NCBI RefSeq assembly: GCF_042242105.1
Contig: NC_092017.1
Span: 2,393,652-2,457,651, forward strand
Reading direction: 5' to 3'
Length of the DNA: 64,000 bases
DNA from: Pempheris klunzingeri
Lineage: Eukaryota; Chordata; Actinopteri; Acropomatiformes; Pempheridae
Shown: positions 22,146 to 33,956 of the stretch, piece after piece
Position numbering within the stretch: the first letter of the stretch is position 1
Layout: every line of letters starts with the position of its first letter
Notes under the pieces: generated by a model
Databases searched by the model: none
What the model was told of the DNA's origin: nothing
Seen by the model: only the letters and a program-made list of their open reading frames with translations
Position numbers and translations under genes: made by a program

Positions 22146-25100
22146 CAATATTAACTACAGAAACAAATGAAAATGACCTCAAGGATCTGCATGTCTAATC
22201 TTGTGGCCGTGTCTCTATCTATCTCTTTTTTAAAAAAGAAGAGCACAGTTAGCAAAGAAACATTTATTGATAACCTTCCGCTCACCATAGTCACCACTCT
22301 ACATCTCAGTGAAGGAATGAACAGAAATAAATAAACTCTTATTCAGTGATGACAGACGGTCAAATAGAGGTAACCTGGATTTAATTATGCTTGATGCAAT
22401 GAGATGATTCTCATTGCATCAAGCTTAAATTTGGATTTCTACATCGAGGCTTCATCTTCCTAAATAAATGACACCAATTAGTACCAACTGAATGACACAC
22501 TCACATCCTCCTTCCCATATTCATTGGGAGTAAGGAACATTCTGCCGCTTCAGACCTTCATCAGTGTAAAACATGTACACTACTCACAAAAAGTTAGGGA
22601 TATTCGGCTTTCAGGTGAAATTTCAGGATGAACCACCACCAATACATTTCCTGCTTCAGTTAGAATTGGTATTTAAACAGTCCTCCTCATCCTGCTGTTC
22701 ACATTCTGACATCAGGAGACCAAGACGACACCTAACAATTGATCAGCAGCACCTCACAGTCACAGAAAGGAGAGGAGTGGACGTCCTTTGGCCACATCCC
22801 AATGTTACGTTTACCCTCGTTTACCCTCCACTGTTGTTAGCTTTTCTTTCAATAAATTGTTTAAGATGAAGAAACTACCATTGCATGCTGATACTTAAAT
22901 GCCCTACTTTCATGATATAATGTCACTGTAGCATTCACTTTTTACATTTTCCATACGTTTCACCTGAAAGTCGAATATCCCTAACTTTTTGTGAACCCTG
23001 TATTTGCTCGAGTAATTTAATGTGAAAAAATCCTCTGCAAGCAGGCACTCTACTCACAAGGTAATACAGTGACGTTTGGCCATGTGATCATCATAATTGT
23101 TTTGTTTTTGCCTTGTTACGTTTGTGGAAAGTGGCATGTTTGTGTGTGTATGTGGAAGAGACGTACCTGCTCGTTGGCACGTGGCCAAAAGATGGCCGTT
23201 AGGAATACAGCGGTAATGGGCGGAGCCAGAAAGCTGGTGACTGACTGAATATAGTCAAATAGCTGTCCACTATTGGCTGTTTGGATGATTGGAATCCACA
23301 AAAGACTAATGCACACTAAGACCAGGATGAAGACCCTGAAAGAACACGACATTAGGACGTCAAAGTGGTAAGAACACACAGTGACCTACTTTAAACTCCA
23401 CCAACCTCGTGTCTGTGTGGTTCTAAATCACAAATGATACAAAAGATAACAAATACATTTCACTGCATCATCAGTTAAACTCGTCTGGAATGAATGGATG
23501 GCCAAGAACCATCCGACGCACAGGCAGAGGGAACACAGCAACACGTAGATGTGGTGGTCAGCACGGATCGCCTCACAGCAAGAAGGTTCCAGGTTCGAAT
23601 CCAGGTTGGAACCTGGAACCTTCCTGTGTGGAGCTTGCACGTTCTCCCCCCGTGCCTGCGTGGGTTTTTCCAGCTTCCTTCCACAGTCTAAAGACATGCA
23701 GCTTAGTGTGAGTATGATGTGTGCATGAGTGGTTGTCTGTCTCTGGGTGTTGGCTGATGACCTCTCCACCCAAAGTCAGCTGGCTCCAGCTCCCCCGCGA
23801 CCCTGACGGATAATGGATGGATGTACTGTGTATCCCTCCCTCGTGTTGTGTATTGTTGTGTAATGTGTCACTGTGATTGCTTGTTTCCCTTTTTGTATGT
23901 CTATTATGTATGAAAGTAAAAGTGTTCATAAAAAATACTCTCAGAATTCATTCATTACTCCGTTCAGACAACTCAAATGGATCAGTTCTACTCTACTAGG
24001 CACCAGATGTAGAGCAAACCATTTCGCAAAGAAACTCCAGAAGAAAACTAGAAGATTATTTATGCATCACTCTCTTGGCACTCCTGGGCTGATGTATCTC
24101 ACCATCCCTGTAGTCTTGGAGACGCAGCCACAATAACATTAATCACACTAGTACTAGTACTCCTCTTGGCCATTACAAATGTCTGGAACACAATCCTCAT
24201 TAACTGGAAATCAAGAAAGGCCATAAGCATTACATGGAGCAGAGCATCGTTTTTTTAAAAATCACAGATTATACAATCTGACTCAGCCTTTACCTCCCAC
24301 TCATCAACTTCCTGCAGTCTTGTTTTGACCTTCCTTACACTACATATCACACCAGCAACATGCAGTACAAGGGTAAACCACCATCAGGCACAAATCTCAA
24401 ATATTGTCCCTGGTTGTGTATTTATGTGGCAGAGTGTGATCTCCGGCTTACCCCTACCTTCCAACAACCATAAGTTCCATTTCTGAGGCTTTAGGCCTGG
24501 CTCTGTGATAGAGGTCCAGTGTAAACAGAGTAGAGCTGCTGTTAAAGATGGAAGTCAGAGATGACATGAGTGCAGCTAACATCACTGCTAGCATCAGACC
24601 ACGAAGACCTGCACAGGCAGAAGGAAAGGTCTACATTACATTACACAGTATGTCCCACTGTAAAGGCACCAAGCAGTACCTCACTGCCTCCAGTCATTCC
24701 AGGGAGGGGACAGCGGGAACTGCCTGGCAGGTCAAAACAACTGAGGCAAGCATCTTGGTTAAAAGAGGAGCAATGAAGGAGCTGATAATGTGTCCATGCT
24801 GCTGGTGTCCAGATGTCCTAAGCTGTAGAGCACAGTTAGTTATAAAGAGCTGCCTAAAGCTAGCTTGCACAGCTACTACTATGTAAAATGAGTGATTTTT
24901 GATTTGGTTTACAAGCTGTTTGTGTAGACAGAGAGAGAAATAAAGAGAAAGAGTCCTACGAACACTATGATGTAATTACAGCATCAGAATGTCTTCAGGT
25001 GGGTAGCTGTCAGACAGGATGTCACACAGGGGTGAACGGCGACTCTAAAAGTGTGTAGTAAATAACGTTTGAATTTCAAGCACTGCATGGATTTAAGTAT

Positions 25101-25609
25101 GTCCAAATGTCCTGTCACCAGGCACTGAGGATGAAAAGAGCCCAGCGACTGAGTGCAAGGTGAAAGATTTTAAGCGAAAACGTCCAAAAATCAAATCTGG
25201 ACTAAAGAAGTATGTACTATGTCCAATGCAAGTGTTTAATAGCTCTGTACGGTTGTGTGTGTGTGTGTGTGTGTGTGGATGTGCTCTTGGATTACACGCT
25301 TAATGGGGTCAGAAAATTGGGAGAACACCCACAGTATACTGTAGGGCCCACAGTGTTTTTGTGGGTTCCATTTGGCTGGAACTCCACTGGGGGAACAACA
25401 TTTTTCTGAACTATGCTGTTATTTTGTTATTGACAAAACTAAAATGATCCAAAAGTAACTAAAAGTATATAATAAGTACAATAGATTTCTGGTGATTAAG
25501 GTTAAGGTCAGAGTCAGGGAAACACTGTAGTCACAGTATACATTGTGTCTATGGGAAGTCCCCACAAAGATAGCAACACATATTGTGTGTGTGCGTGCGT
25601 GCGTGTGTG

Positions 25610-25648
<39 letters not shown>

Positions 25649-27397
25649 CAGACTCACCGACAGGCATCAGCTCCACCACTAGTTTAGGGTATGCAATGTT
25701 GGAGCAACCAACTGAAGCTCCGCACACTCTCTGACACACTGATGGATCGACACAACCCACCTCATCTACAAACACACAGACAGAGACAGAGAGAGGACAC
25801 AAGACGGAAGACATGAAGTCACTGGTTTATTAGAATAGTTGAAATATTCATGACAATAGTGCATGTTGCCATAGAAGCAACACATTTGTCAGATTCATAT
25901 GTTATAAAAAGATAGAGATTTAGGGGGCGGTGCAAATTTGGATGGCAGCCATTTTTTAAAAAATGGCACCAAATGTTAATGTATGTTGCAGAAAACTGAT
26001 CTAATTATTGATGTTAGCCACGGCGTGTTCAAGCTGAGTGAGTCAGACGTCACAAGACAACAGACATGTTTTTCCCCTCTTTATGTATTTAAGGATCTTT
26101 TTTTTTAAAAAAAAAAGCTTTTGACCTGAAAAAAAGAAACAGAAAAACCTTGACTTCATAATAAAATGACAACAACAACATGTATAGAATAGCAAGCTCT
26201 TCAGCTTTCCCCTGGTGGCTCATACAACAGTTTGATTTTGCCTAACTACCAACATGGGGGCGGACTTAGCGAAGGGTCAATTCAACAAATACATTTGGCA
26301 AGAAACCCACGGAACTAAACATATTTGGGCAAAATGATGCATGTACAGCACGTCAACATAACAAAGCGTTTGATACGTCCAATGAGAGGCAGACAGATTT
26401 ACCTGGGAACAACGCTCTGCTGATCATGCCGGGCATGACAATGAAGAACATGGGCAGTAATTTGAGGTAGCCTCCCAACACACTGCCTGCTTTGGCATGA
26501 GACAAAGACTTGGCTGACAGAGACCTCTGGACTATAACCTGCAAACACACATGTAGATATTTGTCTTTCTCTTCTTGTGAGGACCGACCACCACAACTAA
26601 ATACCTTTTTTTGTAAACCCAAACCCTGACTCCTCGCTAGCGAGCCAAGGCAGCACCTTAAAACTGAAAATCTGGCGCTGAAATTAAAATGTGTCATTCA
26701 AAACAAACCCTGAGAGGTTGGCAGGGAAACACTTGTATTTCAAAAAGTTGTACTGGCACTGAAAACGTTTTTTTTTACATTTTTAAAAAAGGAAAAAACA
26801 GGAGAATTCAATTTTCAAAAACTTGACAAAAATCCAAATCAAAGGATTCTTCTGTTTTTCAGTGACGTTGTTCAGTTTCTTTCTTAATGTCACTCTTTTG
26901 GTCAGAGACAGTTTTCTCAGTCCAGCTCCATTCAGACGCCTCATCCTCACCCACCAGTAATGACGATCTTTCACAAGTTCACGAGGTCCCAAACCTCAAG
27001 CGTGTCCATTCTGGACACCACTAATGCACAGGTGCTGTAGTGTGATCTATAATGTTCCTGGTATCATTCACTATCAACAAAGCTAATGGCTGCTTGTCAG
27101 TTTTTTAGATCCCTCACCTGCATTCAAAAATTGCATGGACTGCATGTATGAGCGTAGGTTGAGTCACCTGATCTGCGCACCAGACCCATGTAGCCAGAAC
27201 AGTGAGGCCAAACACCAGACCCGGCCAGGGTAAATCCCCTGACACCGGGTCTCTGAACAACCGGAAGGCATCACTGCGAGGTAGGTGGCAGGTGGTGTTG
27301 GTGACTGTCACAGAGGGAACGGCTGACATATAACGGTCCACGAGGCCCTCATACCAGCCAACTCTGGAGAATGCTGAAAAATGTACAAACACACACA

Positions 27398-27462
<65 letters not shown>

Positions 27463-27575
27463 CACTTTAGAATTGATAAATACTAGACTGGGTTTACCTA
27501 TGAAAGACTTCCAAGGATTAATGTGAATGTGAGTGTTTTTCTGCAAAAAGACGGAAGAGAAAATTGGGCAGAATC

Positions 27576-27617
<42 letters not shown>

Positions 27618-28438
27618 TACCTATGAACATTAGTGCAAATGCTCCTCCAACCATGATCAGGGTCTGTAGTGCATCAGTGTACATTACTGCTGCCAAACCA
27701 CCTGCACACACACATTCACACATATTGTTATTGTGTAAAATGTGTGTGAGTATCAGGATTTTTATTGTTAACTGTCCTATGATGCAGCATTTTAACAAAT
27801 AAACCAGTTTGTTTAGACAGTACTGCGTGTTGGAGTACACAGTGACACTCTTCCCTGATTAATTCATAGTCTTTTTCCACATTTCGTTCTTTTAATAGTC
27901 CTATTTAAGCTGTGTCTTGGATAATAATATAGTCAGGGACAGAAGGAGGAAATATTTGGATTAAATGGTGGTTTCTATGAGGCTAAGGTACAGTATGTGT
28001 TGACATGAGATAGATTTCCATAATTTCAACTTTCCCTTTAACATATCCTGCTAAATTATTTCTACAGATTACGAGACAATCTCATCATACCATGAATTAT
28101 TATATTGTGAACTGACAGACAGACGATCCATAAATGCCCACAGGAGATGCTTTTATTGACCCAAAGGGTCCTGTGTCACACCAGTGGGGGGGTCCAGGAA
28201 GAAAACCTAAGGACTTTGGGAAACTGAGTTCACAAAAGGGAGGTCCGTTTGTTAGATGAAGAAACATTTCACTTTTTTGAGGTGGTGGAGGCCCGACAGA
28301 TGAACACAGCCAGACAGACTACTGGAAGTACCATCAACGGAAGAACATCAGCAGGACAGATACGTCACTCGCCACTGATTGGTCCAGAAGAAGAACCCCT
28401 GGCTGACTGAATTAGAGTGAATGAATACAGAACATTGA

Positions 28439-28482
<44 letters not shown>

Positions 28483-28667
28483 GTTACCTGCTACAGTGTA
28501 AGCAGCAGTGACCAGCAGCAGTATGCCAGTGGACAGGTAGAGATCCCAGCCCAGCGACATCTGTATGAACAACGCCCCCGAAAAGATATCTGTCTGAGTA
28601 ACAAACACACACACACTGTCATATGTATGTCACTTGGGACAAAAGACAAAATAAATAAGAAATATAA

Positions 28668-28701
<34 letters not shown>

Positions 28702-31700
28702 CTCCATGTCTCACAGATATTTTGGTGAAGATGTAGAGGATAAGCGACAAAACAGACATATATATGCGTATCCTCCGGCCTCCAAAGCGCTTGGCCAGGT
28801 ATTCAGGCATGGTCATGACACCAGCAGAGATGTAGACGGGGATAAAGATCCAGCCGAGAGCGACCAGGACCCACGCTGCCTACACACACAGCTTCAGGTT
28901 ACTGCAAGACACTCGGGAAACATTCTCAGTCAGGAATCACACCACTCACCAATGTCACATTTGGCCCAGGCACCCAGGCAGGCTTTACTAATCTACCACT
29001 TCCATCCTGTGTGCTAGGAACAGTGGGACAATGACAAATAATATCCCAGCAGCCCCGCTCCACAGGCGCCCTGGCTGTTTTGCTTGATGCCCCTTGCCAG
29101 GCCTGCAATTCTAGGAGCTCTCTCTCTCTCTCTGTCCAACCTCCACCCTGACAGAAAGCCCCCCCCCCCTCTGAGCCTGGGTCTATTCCAGGTTTCTTCC
29201 TGTTAAAGGGGAGTTCTTCCTCCACTGTGTCCTAATCTAATATCTGATGCTGCTCATGTGGGGATTCTTTTCATCTTTAATGTTGAATTCCTGAATCGTT
29301 GGGTCTCTCTCTAATTAAAGAGTTTGGTCTAGACCTGCTCTTTATGGAAAGAGTCTGGAGATAACGCTGTTGTGAATTGGTGCTCTATAAATAAAGATTG
29401 ATTGATTGACTGATTGATCTTTATTTATATAGCACCAATTAATAACCAGTGTTATTTCCAGTGTAATTTAACCAGTGTTATTCCATAAAGAGCAGGTCTA
29501 GACCAAACTATTTATTACGAGAGAGACCCAACGATTCAGGAATTCAACATTAAGGATTCACACATGAGCAAGCACATGTTTTTGACCGGCAGCAGACCCT
29601 CCACACAGCCATGGACAAATATGGACTGCTGAAATAAAGAGAGGAAAACAAAGATAAAATCTGATGGATAATAATTATTACAATTAATGTAGCGGTTATA
29701 GTTTAAAAAGCAAATATAAAAGTAAGTAGAAGTGTACATATGTGTGTGTGTGTGTGTGTAGATATATAAACATATATTTATATATAGGTTGAGACGATCA
29801 TTTGTTTTTCAACAGGCTATGTGAGGGCTGTTTGACCAAGAAGGAGAGTGATGGAGTGCTGCATCACATGATCTGGCCTCCACAGTCACCTGACCTGAAC
29901 TAGAATCAAACTAGATCACTAGATGAGGAACACCAAGAGTGTGCAGAGCTGCTATCAGAGCAAAAGGTGGCTACTTCTATCTACATCTAAAATCTAAAAT
30001 ATATTCTGGTTTGTTTAACACTTTTTTGTTAACTGCATGATTCCATGTGTGTTCCTTCATAGTTTTGATGTTTTCAATATTGATCTACAATATAGAAATA
30101 TATACAAAACATACACATCTAGTCCCAGATGTGTGTCTTACATTCCATTCAAATCCCCCGACAGCGATCCCTCCGGCTGCTCCTGTTCCTGCCAGACCAA
30201 TAAACAAACCGCTGCCAACATTACTGGACATCAGAGAGGCTCCGATCTGTAACCACATAACACACACACAACCAAAACGGCTTTTCTTATAGGCACCTAT
30301 TCCGAGACACAGTTGTAAGTACATGGAATTAAGACGGCAGGTTAGGGAACAAAGGGACAACAACTTTGTGTTTAAGAGAGAAATAAATCAATTCAATAAA
30401 TAATTCAATAACTATTGATCACAGAAACGTTAGTACTTGTTCACATGGCAGGTCAAATGGATAAAGGGGTAAAACGTTATGACATATTCATATCAAAGCC
30501 AGGGCAGTGATAGACTGACCGATGGTACATTTCCTTCAGTAAACATAGCTGCTTCATCAAGTCCATTGTCAACAGGCAGCTGGTAATGTCACTGCCACTG
30601 GCTCCACACAGACATTAATTGTGCGTCATAAGTCTTATTCTAACGTTTACCAACTTCCAAATGAGTCATTTCATTGTACTGTACCGTGAGGAGTTTTAAA
30701 ATAAGGAGTAGGCTGCTATAAAACGATCCCAGGTGACTGTCTGTGCCTTTTGTGCCTGCTTAACTACCGCAGAGTTAAGACAACTGTAGCTGTACCTGGG
30801 TAACCAGTATGCTCTTTGTAGTTGTTAGCCAGGCTGCTATGTGTTAGCCAGGCACGTATGTGTGTGTGCTGGTGTCTTGGTTCTCGCCCCCCCGCAGGTT
30901 CCTCCTCTGCAGTAGAGGTGCAACAGGTGTCCCTAATCCAGTGATTAGCAGGAGTGTATATGATCTGCTGCTACATCCACTCTGTCCCCCTCCTTCATTC
31001 AGCCAACACCAGTGTGAACAGACGTGTGACTGTCGTTTGATCAGTGTGATCTTAGTGTGGTTGTTGTGAGGCAGTAGGTTTCCCAGTGGCAGTGATTTTG
31101 TTGTTAAGTTTTCCACAGTTGATTAGTGGCATTCAGCTTTTGAGCTCGCTTTAAGTTGTGTAATCTTTGGTTTACTTCATAAATATTTGTTTTCTACTCA
31201 CAAAGCTGAAAGTTTTAAAATTTTGCCAATACACCTAATTTGCAATGGGGGTTGAATAATTTGGTACATTACAGGTGAAAATATTAATATAATAATATTT
31301 TGTGCCACATGCATCCTAAAGCTCAAGAATGAACTCACAGTACGGTGGCCTCTGACCACCTGGCTAACTACCAACTTAGTGTTACAATAGGTGCAAGAAC
31401 AGCTGAACTAAATGATTCACTGTTAAAACAGAACAAGTATTCAGACAATAGAGCATACGGTATGTTGACCAAGCCATATAGTGCATAGCACATTAAAATG
31501 GAACAGAGAAAAAAACCTCATGGACAACAGTCAGAACTTTGGTACTCACAGGCCACCAGGTCATTGAACGGCCAGCCAAGAAGTACCCCCCCACGGTGTT
31601 GCGATTGGCTCGCACTGATGACTGTTGAAGAGACAGGGAAAAGATCAAAACGTGTGGTCTTGTATGCAATATCCTCCATTTACAACCGAAATAAAGTCCA

Positions 31701-32251
31701 AGTTTCCACATTGGATAGATCAGCCAGCTGTGAGATAAATCTGTTCATGATGCCTTGGCCAGAAATCAAAGTAGGGATGAGTTCCCAGGATTGCTGTGCT
31801 TTATTATGGTCTTCATAAGTATCATGATAAGTATCATGAGTAAATACTGAGGCATTTTCCTTATAAAAAGACTGATAATCTAATAATGGCTGTTCCCTTG
31901 CACGCACTGACTCATCAAAGAACAAGAGCCATAAGCAGGCAGGCACCTTTCAGGTAGCCTAGATTCTGAAAGAAATCATTTCTATCCATGTTTAGAAACA
32001 GTGTTTTCTTTATTTATCATTATTTTTTTCGTACATATTTTTAATCACATTTTTAATCTGTTTACCGGAGATAGGCCTTAAGATATCTGAAGGTGTAAGT
32101 GTAAAGTGAGTTGAGTCACTTCCAGGTCTTACCCAGATCCCAACTACCATGACAAAGACAAAGTAGATGACAACCACAGCGATGTCAGCAGCATCCAGAC
32201 TGAGAACTGTGCTAGGAGGTGCCGTTGTAGTGAGCCCAGAGGAGCTGCTGC
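20758..32251 (-). CDS. slc5a9: Sodium/glucose cotransporter 4-like (SLC5A9), N-terminal exon missing
   Basis: This is a plasma-membrane Na+-coupled sugar symporter of the SSS/SLC5 family; human SGLT4 prefers mannose, fructose and 1,5-anhydroglucitol. Thirteen minus-strand exons join in phase: 32133-32251, 31550-31621, 30142-30246, 28715-28879, 28488-28593, 27621-27701, 27168-27373, 26403-26538, 25658-25765, 24458-24608, 23167-23335, 21891-22106, 20758-21069. They give 648 residues against 681 in human. Visible SGLT blocks include [79 protein letters not shown] (a likely extracellular N-glycosylation loop), [44 protein letters not shown] and the C-terminal [28 protein letters not shown], the C-terminus and TNTTCHLPR favour SLC5A9 over SLC5A1/2. 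The first model exon is entered in phase 1, so a short exon with the ATG lies upstream and was not identified. No break was seen. Confidence 0.93.
22112..22143. repeat. (AC)n tract at an slc5a9 acceptor
   Basis: On the minus strand this is a (TG)n run immediately before gcgccag and the exon ending at 22106. It occupies the place of the polypyrimidine tract. Confidence 0.95.
22389..22424. repeat. Perfect 16-bp inverted repeat with 4-nt loop
   Basis: GCTTGATGCAATGAGA, loop TGAT, then TCTCATTGCATCAAGC. The arms match exactly. It lies in the intron between slc5a9 exons 11 and 12 of this model. Confidence 0.95.
22578..23000. mobile_element. Non-autonomous mariner-type element, about 423 bp, in slc5a9 intron
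   Basis: The left end CACTACTCACAAAAAGTTAG..ATTCGGCTTTCAGGTGAAA mirrors the right end TTTCACCTGAAAGTCGAAT..CTAACTTTTTGTGAACCCTG, giving inverted repeats of about 45 bp. TA flanks both sides (22576-22577 and 23001-23002). The short interior has no transposase frame. Confidence 0.88.
23530..23830 (+). mobile_element. tRNA-headed SINE-like repeat, copy 1
   Basis: The head holds TGGTCAGCACGG and a B-box-like GGTTCGAATCC at about 23594. The body 'gcacgttctccccccgtgcctgcgtgggt' and the end CCTGACGGATAATGGATGGA are the abundant teleost repeat whose full form has been seen many times in fish genomes. Related copies lie near 48300, 53600 and 62450 in this window. Confidence 0.75.
24609..25657 (-). 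other. slc5a9 intron with short CA/GT tracts
   Basis: No recognised exon or transposon. (GT)n lies at 25254-25277 and a longer mixed GT/GC tract at 25585-25640, next to the donor of the exon at 25658-25765. Confidence 0.6.
25585..25640. repeat. (GT)n tract just downstream of an slc5a9 donor
   Basis: On the minus strand an imperfect (CA)n run begins 17 bases after the end of the exon at 25658-25765. Confidence 0.93.
25766..27167 (-). other. slc5a9 introns flanking the exon at 26403-26538
   Basis: Apart from the exon at 26403-26538 there is no recognised feature. Long T and A runs at 26098-26118 form a snap-back palindrome. Confidence 0.5.
27389..27460. repeat. (AC)n tract upstream of an slc5a9 acceptor
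   Basis: A run of about 70 bases, read as (TG)n on the minus strand, ends about 15 bases before the acceptor of the exon at 27168-27373. Confidence 0.95.
27578..27615. repeat. (GT)n tract abutting an slc5a9 donor
   Basis: On the minus strand the donor gtagga of the exon at 27621-27701 is followed directly by (CA)n. Confidence 0.95.
28440..28481. repeat. (GT)n tract abutting an slc5a9 donor
   Basis: On the minus strand the donor gtaaca of the exon at 28488-28593 runs straight into (CA)n of about 40 bases. Confidence 0.95.
28670..28700. repeat. (GT)n tract near an slc5a9 donor
   Basis: The (CA)n run on the minus strand begins about 15 bases after the donor of the exon at 28715-28879. Confidence 0.95.
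29155..29418 (+). mobile_element. LINE 3' end, plus orientation
   Basis: The sequence contains TGAGCCTGGGTCTATTCCAG, TTTCTTCCTGTTAAAGGGGA, GGTCTAGACCTGCTCTTTAT and an (ATTG)n-type ending, the well-known 3' terminus of a teleost L2-like LINE. It lies in slc5a9 intron DNA, antisense to the gene. Confidence 0.8.
29419..29575 (-). mobile_element. Same LINE 3' end, inverted, truncated
   Basis: It starts TTTATTTATATAGCACCAAT and runs through AAAGAGCAGGTCTAGACCAA and CCCAACGATTCAGGAATTCA, the reverse complement of the adjoining copy. The two tails meet end to end and form an inverted repeat of about 150 bp per arm. Confidence 0.8.
29800..30110 (+). mobile_element. Tc1-like remnant with transposase C-terminal trace
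   Basis: The plus strand at about 29868-29901 reads [11 protein letters not shown], the conserved WPPxSPDLN block near the catalytic end of Tc1 transposases. The frame stops directly after it. The sequence then runs into the family end (AAATCTAAAATATATTCTGG, TTTGATGTTTTCAATATTGA). The right part overlaps no coding exon; the next slc5a9 exon starts at 30142. Confidence 0.8.
30247..31549 (-). other. slc5a9 intron
   Basis: At 31190-31262 lies a single Tc1-type terminal repeat (CCTAATTTGCAATGGGGGTT), like those at 33440 and 33915. I recognise nothing else. Confidence 0.55.
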
Positions 32252-33099
32252 CTGCATGGCAAGTATAGAATAGAACTTCACTATGATGGCATTTCCCTCT
32301 CTCTGACAAACATATACCTAACTCTAAAATAACAAACACAAACCAGAAGGCACAGTACAATATATACAAAGTAGACATGTGTGAGGAACAGATCAATTGT
32401 TAGCTAAAGCTAGCAATGGAGGTGGGAATGGAGTCAGACAGCAAAACTATTCTGAGGATATCAGCACCATAAATCTCACAAGTAAGAGAATTATATGTTG
32501 TGATTGTGATATAATGTGAGCTCCTATAACTGCCAAACATTATAGGCACATTCTCTCTGCTGCAGGGGAGCCTTCCTGGCATCTTCATGTGTTAGTTATT
32601 TACTCCCTAAATTGGCATTCAGTCAGTAAAACTCTGAGAAACTCTGGTCTAAACATTTTGAAGTCAGACTCCAAATCATCAGTCATAATGTAATGTTGAT
32701 AATGTCCCAAACCCAGTTCACAGTCAGTGTTTGTCTCCCACAGTGCCCACGGAAGAAATGGCAGACACAGAGACCAGAGAAATGACTGGTATTCACTTAG
32801 GAGCAATCAAAGTCTCCTGGAAGTTCATCCAACATTCAAGGAAAATACATATAGATATATATACATAAATACAGTAGGTATACTGGGCACCGGCTTGTAG
32901 TCTGATGTGAGGTGATCAAGATAGAGACCTAATATACAGAGCTCCCCCTCAAAAGGGATTTCTATAACAGCCATAGGTGAGACCAGGTTGAGTATGTCTC
33001 TCCCTAGAACAACTGGATTTTTTAGTATTCCCACACACAGTGCAGCAGAGCAGAATACCAACATTAGCAATGTATTTGGTAGAGTTGTCAGGAATGTTA

Positions 33100-33102
<3 letters not shown>
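32252..33102. other. slc5a9 upstream intron or 5' flank
   Basis: The missing N-terminal exon of slc5a9 should lie in or beyond this stretch. I could not find a convincing ATG exon ending in phase 1. Confidence 0.4.
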
Positions 33103-33131
<29 letters not shown>

Positions 33132-33345
33132 TAGAGCCAATTCATAACAAGTGTTCCATAAAGAGCAGGTCTAGACCAAACTCTTTAATTAGAGAGAGAC
33201 CCAACGATTCAGGAATTCAACATTAAGGATTCAAGAATCCCCACATGAGCAGCATCAGATGTTATATTAGGACACAGTGGAGGAAGAACTCCCCTTTAAC
33301 AGGAAGAAACCTGGAACAGACCCAGGCTCAGAGGGGGGCGGCTAT
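33103..33345 (-). mobile_element. L2-type LINE 3' end, third copy
   Basis: (ATCA)n followed by TTTATTTATATAGAGCCAAT, GGTCTAGACCAAACTCTTTA and CCTGGAACAGACCCAGGCTC. It is the same family as 29155-29575 and has the same minus orientation as the LINE body at 34870-37960, of which it may be the separated terminus (inference). Confidence 0.8.
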
Positions 33346-33439
33346 GTTAGAATTATTCTGATGAAGTTTCGGTGTCACACAGGTTTTGAAAAGCATATTC
33401 TGACTCATTTTCTGCAATATCGACTTTTAGATCATCTGT

Positions 33440-33956
33440 CCAACCCCCATTGCAAATTAGGTATATTGCCAAAATTTACAAACTTTCAGCTGTGTTCAAT
33501 GAACAACTCAAACAAGAACAATTGAAACAGCTCAATACAACTAAGATTGCAAGTGGTTTCTCCTAATTCAACACAAAATGCGACATTTGGATGCATGTTT
33601 GAAATATGGGTAAGTCAAGAGAACTGTTCAAACAGTAGAAAGAGGAGATCATTGACTTGCACAAACAAGGAAAAGGATACAAAAAGATAGCAAAGGTACT
33701 GAATGTTCCTACAGATGCTGTTGGAAGCATAGTTTGCAAGTTCAAAGATAAAGGAACACTGGCTACACTACCTGGATGTGGCAGAAAGAGGAAGCTCTCA
33801 ATGGCTGCCACCAGATCTCTGAGGAGGCAGGAGGACAAAAAGACCTGCAGCAAGACTTGGTGGCAGCAGGCACTGAGGTTTCAGTTTCTAAAGTAAGGTG
33901 CATACTGAATGCTGAATTTGCAATGGGGGTAGAATAATTTTGAGAGCAACTGTGCA
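33440..33956 (+). mobile_element. Internally deleted Tc1 transposon
   Basis: The left terminal repeat has CCAACCCCCATTGCAAATTA and the right end has TTTGCAATGGGGGTAGAATA followed by ATTTTGAGAGCAACTG. In between, plus-strand frames give the paired-like DNA-binding head of a Tc1 transposase (KGYKKIAKVLNVPTDAVGSI). A stop precedes this part and the catalytic half is absent, so the copy is dead. Confidence 0.85.

Noticed and set aside
23490-23769. Overlapping frames on both strands around 23.5-23.8 kb
   Set aside because: They lie in a SINE-like repeat and have no coding support.
27349-27840. A 163-codon minus-strand frame through poly-dinucleotide tracts
   Set aside because: It fuses slc5a9 exon 27621-27701 with intron (CA)n tracts, giving VCVCV and HTHT runs. 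The spliced slc5a9 model explains the coding part.
20758-32251. Treating the sugar transporter as SLC5A1 or SLC5A2
   Set aside because: The loop TNTTCHLPR, the block [14 protein letters not shown] and the C-terminus fit SLC5A9 better, and human SLC5A9 lies near RAD54L.
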